A DNA stretch of 64,000 nt, from positions 1 to 64,000 of the forward strand of contig UQMA01000002.1 of the NCBI GenBank assembly GCA_900542055.1, given 5' to 3'. The stretch comes from an uncultured Azospirillum sp. (lineage in GTDB: Bacteria > Pseudomonadota > Alphaproteobacteria > RF32 > CAG-239). Below, in pieces: positions 59,924 through 64,000 of this stretch. The position numbers and the translations under genes were made by a program. The notes under the pieces are model-generated. The model searched no databases, had not been told where the DNA came from, and saw only the letters and a list, made by a program, of their open reading frames with translations. Position 1 is the first letter of the stretch; the number at the start of each line of letters is the position of its first letter.

Positions 59924-60614
59924 TTTCAGCAATTTCCATAACATAACCTATATTTTTAACCATTCTGATATTTATTTTGCCGTCAAAAATTTTAAGTTTT
60001 TTTCTGAGCATATAAATATGAGAGTCAAGGCTTGCCGGCGCAGTATCTAACTTTTCCCGCCAAATACGTTCAAATATTGTTGCCCGCGGAATAATATTTT
60101 TTTGATTGGCAAAAAGCAAATCGAACAATTCAAACTCTTTTCGGCTAAGGTCTATTTTTTTTCCGTTAAATTCTATTTGATGCAGATTTTTATCTACCAT
60201 AATACTGCGGCGGCTGTATTTGCTATCAATAAAAGGTTTGGACTGGCGGCGGCTGACGGCTTTTATTCGTGCCTGCAATTCTTTTATTTGAAATGGTTTT
60301 ACCATATAGTCATCGGCTCCGCTCTCAAGTCCGATAATTTTGTCTTCAATGCTATCGCGGGCACTCAAAAAAATAATACCGCCTTGATAAGCATATTTAT
60401 CGCCGCGCAAATGCTTGCACAATTCAATACCGTTCATCTCCGGCAGCATCCAATCCAAAAGCACAACATCATAAACATCGGCTTTATTGTCGGCAACATA
60501 TCGCAAAGCCTCGGCGCCATTATGCGCCCAGTCGGTTTGGTGTCCTTCTAAAATCAGCAATTGCTGCACAACCGCCCCTAATTTTAAATCATCTTCCACC
60601 AGCAATAATTTCAT
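59916..60614 (-). CDS. OmpR-family response regulator
   Basis: Encodes 232 residues from the ATG at 60614 (AGGAG upstream); an extension of 38 residues upstream is not family-like. The receiver domain has LLLVEDDLKLG, phospho-Asp in VVLLDWMLPEMNG (~53) and DDYMVKPF (Lys). The C-terminal winged helix has LSRKEFELFDLLFANQKNIIPRATIFERIW and SLDSHIYMLRKKL. First gene of the pair with the kinase. Confidence 0.95.
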   Translation of the reverse strand: MKLLLVEDDLKLGAVVQQLLILEGHQTDWAHNGAEALRYVADNKADVYDVVLLDWMLPEMNGIELCKHLRGDKYAYQGGIIFLSARDSIEDKIIGLESGADDYMVKPFQIKELQARIKAVSRRQSKPFIDSKYSRRSIMVDKNLHQIEFNGKKIDLSRKEFELFDLLFANQKNIIPRATIFERIWREKLDTAPASLDSHIYMLRKKLKIFDGKINIRMVKNIGYVMEIAEND

Positions 60615-60669
60615 AAGCTGCTCCTTTGAAAGAATTGTAATTTTACAATCTGAAAACAGTCTTATTTTT

Positions 60670-61881
60670 TCACAATCCCAATGGGGCAACCGTTCTGTCC
60701 AACACGCCTTGCGTTTTTGAAATAGCAACCCCGTAATTTGTTATGGGAACACCGCGCCGCACACATTCGTTCAATCTGCGCATCATTTCAACTCTATTGA
60801 GCATGCAGGCTCCGCAATGAATGACCAAAGCGTAATCTTCAAGGTTTTCGGGAAAATCATTTCCCTGACAAAACTCAAATTGCAGCTGTTTTCCGGTATA
60901 TTTGCTTATCCATGCCGGAATTTTAACCTTACCGATGTCATCGGATAAAATATGGTGAGAACATGCCTCGGCAATCAAAATTTTATCGCCGTCGCGCAAT
61001 TTATCAATTGTACGAGCCCCTTCCACCATAATAGAAAGATTGCCTTTATTACGCGCAAACAAAATGGAAAACGTTGTTAATTTTATATTTTCCGGAACGT
61101 TTTTCGCAACCTGCTGCACAACTTGAGAATCTGTAATAACAAGCGCCGGTTTGTTTTTTAAATTATCTAATGTTTGCCGTAATTGATTTTCTTTTACCGC
61201 CACGGCAACTGCATTGCAATCTAATAATTCACGCAAAACCTGAACTTGTGGCAAAATCAAGCGTCCTTTGGGAGCAGAAAGGTCAATCGGCACAACCATA
61301 ATCACCGTATCCCCGCTTTCCACCAAATCACCCGCCAATAAAGGATCTTTTTTAAATTCGGCAGGAACAGCCTCAATTATGGTCTTTTTTAAAATTTCGA
61401 TATTTTGCCCTTTTGCCGCCGAAACCGCGGTCCAGACAATTTTGTTTTCGGCACAAAAATCAATATCTGCTTGCAAAGGCTGGCTGACATCGGTTTTATT
61501 AAACACCACAACAAAAGGCAGTTTTATTTTTTGCAATTGAGAAATAATATTTTTTTCAGCCGGTTGCAATCCGTCTTTGCCGCAGACCACCAAAGCCAAA
61601 TCAGAACGGCATAAAATCCGATGAGTGGCTTTGATACGCAAAGCCCCAAGTTCGCCTTCATCATCAAGTCCAGCTGTATCATAAAATGTTACCGGTCCTA
61701 ACGGAAGCAATTCATACGGCTTTGCTACGGCATCTGTTGTTGTTCCGGCTATATCGGACACAATAGCAACTTCCTGTCCGGTAAGAGCGTTTATCAATGA
61801 AGATTTTCCCGCATTTCTACGTCCGACAATACTGATAACACAACGCAGGGCGCGCGGGGTTGCCGAAGCTTTATCCGTCAT
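60670..61881 (-). CDS. hydF: [FeFe]-hydrogenase maturation GTPase HydF
   Basis: Encodes 403 residues. HydF is the scaffold that receives the di-iron precursor from HydE and HydG and passes it to the hydrogenase. The GTPase domain has IVGRRNAGKSSLINALTG (~19), DIAGTT and YDTAGLDDEGELG; NKTD is present. The C-terminal cluster ligands are EACSHH (~307) and VIHCGACMLN (~355), the C-x-H...H-C-x-x-C pattern of HydF. GAGGAGAA lies before the ATG. The response-regulator gene lies just downstream on the same strand and could share a transcript. Confidence 0.94.
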   Translation of the reverse strand: MTDKASATPRALRCVISIVGRRNAGKSSLINALTGQEVAIVSDIAGTTTDAVAKPYELLPLGPVTFYDTAGLDDEGELGALRIKATHRILCRSDLALVVCGKDGLQPAEKNIISQLQKIKLPFVVVFNKTDVSQPLQADIDFCAENKIVWTAVSAAKGQNIEILKKTIIEAVPAEFKKDPLLAGDLVESGDTVIMVVPIDLSAPKGRLILPQVQVLRELLDCNAVAVAVKENQLRQTLDNLKNKPALVITDSQVVQQVAKNVPENIKLTTFSILFARNKGNLSIMVEGARTIDKLRDGDKILIAEACSHHILSDDIGKVKIPAWISKYTGKQLQFEFCQGNDFPENLEDYALVIHCGACMLNRVEMMRRLNECVRRGVPITNYGVAISKTQGVLDRTVAPLGL

Positions 61882-62094
61882 ATTTATTCTCCTCTAACAG
61901 TGTATATATTGGAAGTTACGGAGCATAAACACAATTGTCAATATATTTGCGTTTTTTATACGCCATTCAACTAAAAAAGCGTTCTAAAAAAAAACAAAAA
62001 TTTATCAGCGGATATTATTTTTCTTCTTAATAACTATCAAAAAACTTTAGTTTTTATTTTAAATATGATATAGCTTTACACTAGGTGAAAAAAT

Positions 62095-62319
62095 ATGGAT
62101 ATTGCTACAAATAAAATAACAATCGAAGCCATGGCTGTTATTGCCGAAAAAGAAATAAGCCTTAAAAATTTTTTCAAATTAAAAAAAGGCGACTTTCTTA
62201 GTTTGGAAAGAAACAATGATTGTTCAGTTTGTTTGCAATCCGGCGGAGCAAAAATCGCAAACTGTTTTCTTCGCCAGACAAACAACCGCTTTGAAGTGGA
62301 AATAAAAGAAAAATTATAG
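62095..62319 (+). CDS. Free-standing SpoA/FliN-like domain
   Basis: Encodes 74 residues. ITIEAMAVIAEKEISLKNFF, KLKKGDFLSLERNNDCSVCL and FEVEIKEKL match the SpoA fold (V-x-L-x...L..L..GD.I.L....V.L....K), seen at the C-terminus of FliN/FliM and in type III secretion C-rings. No flagellar gene is present. It begins 10 bases before the acyltransferase gene, so it is probably cotranscribed with the acyltransferase-waaA pair. The role here is unclear. Confidence 0.6.
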   Translation: MDIATNKITIEAMAVIAEKEISLKNFFKLKKGDFLSLERNNDCSVCLQSGGAKIANCFLRQTNNRFEVEIKEKL

Positions 62320-62328
62320 AGTTTTAAT

Positions 62329-63078
62329 ATGCCGAAAAAACTAAAAAAAATTATCAAAAAAATTACAAAATCTCCGGCTTTTGCGGCCTTTATCGGAAAG
62401 CTGATGTATTATTACGGTCTTTTGGTATGGAAAACAACACGTTGGCAAATTTTCGGTATTAACCGTTTTTATCCGATTTGGGATAAAGATAAATCCATTA
62501 TTTTAACCATCTGGCACGGACGTGTTTTGATGATACCTTATTTCTGGAATAAAAAACACCCCTTAAACGCTTTGGTTTCCCCACACAATGATGGAAGAAT
62601 TGCGGCAACATTTTTACAAAAAATCGGTTTTGGAATTATTGATGGTTCAAGCAACGACGGCGCAAATGCCGCTGCTATCGGGCTGCTTCGTTCCTTGGAA
62701 AAAGATGAAGCTATTGCCATAATTCCTGACGGACCGCGCGGTCCGCGGATGAAGATGAATGAAAGTCCGCTTTATTTTGCAAAAAAGTCTGGTAAAGCTT
62801 TATTCGGTGCAACTTATTCAATTGAACATTCAATAGTGGCAAAAAGCTGGGATGCCATGTTGATCCCACTGCCTTTTTGCAGAGGCATTGTTCATTTGAC
62901 GAAGCCTTATTATATTCCGGCTGATGCCAGCAAAGAAGATATGGAAAAATATCGTCAGGAAATAGAAGACGAATTAAACGAATTAACCAAACGCGCAGAC
63001 CATGTATTCGGTCTTCCCAAAATAGAAGCCGGTGTTTGCGCAAAAAGTAAAAAACATAAAACTGAGGAAAAACAATAA
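62329..63078 (+). CDS. DUF374-type lysophospholipid/lipid A acyltransferase-like protein
   Basis: Encodes 249 residues. LTIWHGRVLMIPYFW (~62, the catalytic H-x-x-x-x region of this family reads WHGR) and VSPHNDGRIAATFLQKIGFGIIDGSS, then AIIPDGPRGPRMKMNES match DUF374 proteins, related to glycerol-phosphate acyltransferases and often encoded beside waaA. An N-terminal basic segment and one hydrophobic helix suggest peripheral membrane attachment. waaA begins at the next base after its stop (TAAATG). Confidence 0.85.
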   Translation: MPKKLKKIIKKITKSPAFAAFIGKLMYYYGLLVWKTTRWQIFGINRFYPIWDKDKSIILTIWHGRVLMIPYFWNKKHPLNALVSPHNDGRIAATFLQKIGFGIIDGSSNDGANAAAIGLLRSLEKDEAIAIIPDGPRGPRMKMNESPLYFAKKSGKALFGATYSIEHSIVAKSWDAMLIPLPFCRGIVHLTKPYYIPADASKEDMEKYRQEIEDELNELTKRADHVFGLPKIEAGVCAKSKKHKTEEKQ

Positions 63079-64000
63079 ATGTTCATTAAAATATATAATA
63101 CCTTAATCAGAATCTTATATCCTTTGGTTATCAGCCGCTATATCAAGAAGCGTCAACAAAAAGGCAAAGAAGATTTAAAACGTTTTAATGAACGTATCGG
63201 GCGTCCGACAATGGAAAGACCAGAAGGAAAATTGTTTTGGTTTCATGGTGCTTCAGTCGGAGAATCTTTATCTATGCTTCCCCTGATTAACCGTATGCTT
63301 GAAACTTATCCCGAAGCACATGTTATGGTTACAACCGGCACTCTTACCTCTGCAGAACTTATGGGAAAAAGGCTTCCTGAAAGAGCTTTTCATCAATATA
63401 TCCCCATTGACAACCCTGTATTTACTACCCGCTTTGTCAAACATTGGCACCCTGATGCGGTTTTGTGGTTTGAGTCCGATTTGTGGCCGGCTATGCTTTC
63501 ATCTATCAAACGCAAAAACATTCCTTTGATTTTGGTGAACGGGCGTATTTCAAACAAATCTTTCAAACGCTGGCAGCAATTTGACTATATTTGCAAAGAG
63601 CTGCTTTCCTGCTTTACTTTTTGTTTGGGACAATCAGATGAAGATGCTTATCGTCTGCGTGTTCTTGGCGCTAAAGAAGCTATTTGTCTTGGAAATGTAA
63701 AATATGCGGGCTTGCCTCTGCCGATTGATAACGACAAAAAAGCCAAAATAGAAAAACAAATTAACGGACGCACAATATGGCTTGCAAGTTCAACGCATGA
63801 TGACGAAGAATTTAAAATAGCAAAATTTCATAATCAACTAAAAAAAGACTTTCCTGATTTGTTATTGCTGATTGCTCCCCGACATCCGCAAAGAGGCGTT
63901 GAAATTCAAAAACGCATACAAAAAGAACTTGGATTGAAAGTTGCATTGCGTTCAAAAAACGAACCTATACAGCCCGACACAGATATTTATGTTGCCGATA
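63079..64000 (+). CDS. waaA: Kdo transferase WaaA (KdtA), partial at window edge
   Basis: At least 307 residues; the frame is open at the right edge, so the C-terminus is missing. WaaA attaches 3-deoxy-manno-octulosonic acid to lipid IVA. An N-terminal membrane anchor is followed by RFNERIGRPTMERPEGKLFWFHGASVGESLSMLPL (~30-70; catalytic Glu in GASVGE), VMVTTGTLTSAELM, VLWFESDLWPAML, LILVNGRIS and WLASSTHDDEEF, all family hallmarks. The family is usually ~420-430 residues. Coupled to the DUF374 gene. Confidence 0.93.
   Translation, partial: MFIKIYNTLIRILYPLVISRYIKKRQQKGKEDLKRFNERIGRPTMERPEGKLFWFHGASVGESLSMLPLINRMLETYPEAHVMVTTGTLTSAELMGKRLPERAFHQYIPIDNPVFTTRFVKHWHPDAVLWFESDLWPAMLSSIKRKNIPLILVNGRISNKSFKRWQQFDYICKELLSCFTFCLGQSDEDAYRLRVLGAKEAICLGNVKYAGLPLPIDNDKKAKIEKQINGRTIWLASSTHDDEEFKIAKFHNQLKKDFPDLLLLIAPRHPQRGVEIQKRIQKELGLKVALRSKNEPIQPDTDIYVAD

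Overview
The window is AT-rich, gene-dense bacterial chromosome that reads as an uncultured, host-associated, anaerobic alphaproteobacterium. Several independent markers point to Alphaproteobacteria: a circularly permuted ssrA (tmRNA) gene followed directly by an alphaproteobacterial-type sspB, a CckA-type hybrid kinase followed by HdaA, a MipZ-type division ATPase, and a GAAC-N7-GAAC SOS box upstream of recA. Proteins for building two of the three [FeFe]-hydrogenase maturation steps (HydE, HydF) argue for a fermentative, hydrogen-metabolising anaerobe. EptA and WaaA show that it makes a Gram-negative outer membrane with lipid A/Kdo. No insertion sequence, prophage or CRISPR array was found; the accessory parts are a type I restriction system, a decayed dnaB fragment beside a tRNA-Thr gene, and a metal-resistance operon.

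Layout. 1-5 kb: tRNA-Phe, a small secreted protein, a large solenoid/hydrolase-fold protein, accBC. 4.7-8.2 kb: argR with ARG-box-like palindromes, divergent from an ATP-grasp ligase and a zinc deacylase that overlap each other. 8.4-11.8 kb: a short divergent metK with a possible SAM-II-like leader, rpiB-glyA, and tRNAs for Met/Ile(CAT), Cys and Asn. 12-16.8 kb: hsdM-hsdS-hsdR. 17.1-20.6 kb: a divergent Dxs-like enzyme and a secreted hydrolase, both with 19-bp-spacer MerR-type promoters, and a merR gene. 20.6-25.6 kb: a LysR regulator, two small genes, folA-thyA-(MazG-like fragment), ssrA-sspB-RHH protein, a COG2945-like hydrolase. 25.8-33.2 kb: secreted proteins, a HAD phosphatase, two tandem ArsB/NhaD transporters, DacF-type carboxypeptidase with SPOR domain, mipZ, a degenerate J-domain membrane protein. 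33.3-38.9 kb: pgm, cckA, hdaA. 39-43 kb: a ParB-like-motif protein, glycerol-1-phosphate dehydrogenase with a HAD phosphatase, an ankyrin-like protein, an HD hydrolase. 43-50.4 kb: recA, yebC, prmA-pepP, a thioredoxin-like protein, a DotB/PilT-type ATPase. 50.5-53.6 kb: MATE exporter, metallophosphoesterase, a small lipoprotein-like gene.

53.6-64 kb: tRNA-Thr flanked by a truncated glutaredoxin-like ORF and a frameshifted dnaB remnant; then a leftward metal operon whose first gene is a previously uncalled 57-residue, 17-cysteine metallothionein-like protein, followed by a Cys/His-rich membrane protein whose start is broken by an A8 tract, then a CsoR-family repressor. The promoter region holds two perfect CsoR-style inverted repeats. 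Next come hydE, a Dgk1/dolichol-kinase-like protein paired with eptA (lipid A phosphoethanolamine transfer, with recycling of the diacylglycerol by-product), a convergent two-component system, hydF, a free-standing SpoA/FliN-like domain, a DUF374 acyltransferase and waaA, which runs off the right edge.

The most promising leads for undescribed biology are the metallothionein-CsoR operon with its homopolymer frameshift, the ArgR-linked ATP-grasp/deacylase pair, the MerR-type regulon joining a Dxs-like enzyme to a secreted hydrolase, and the glycerol-1-phosphate dehydrogenase/phosphatase pair. All identifications come from reading motifs by eye; no database search was run.
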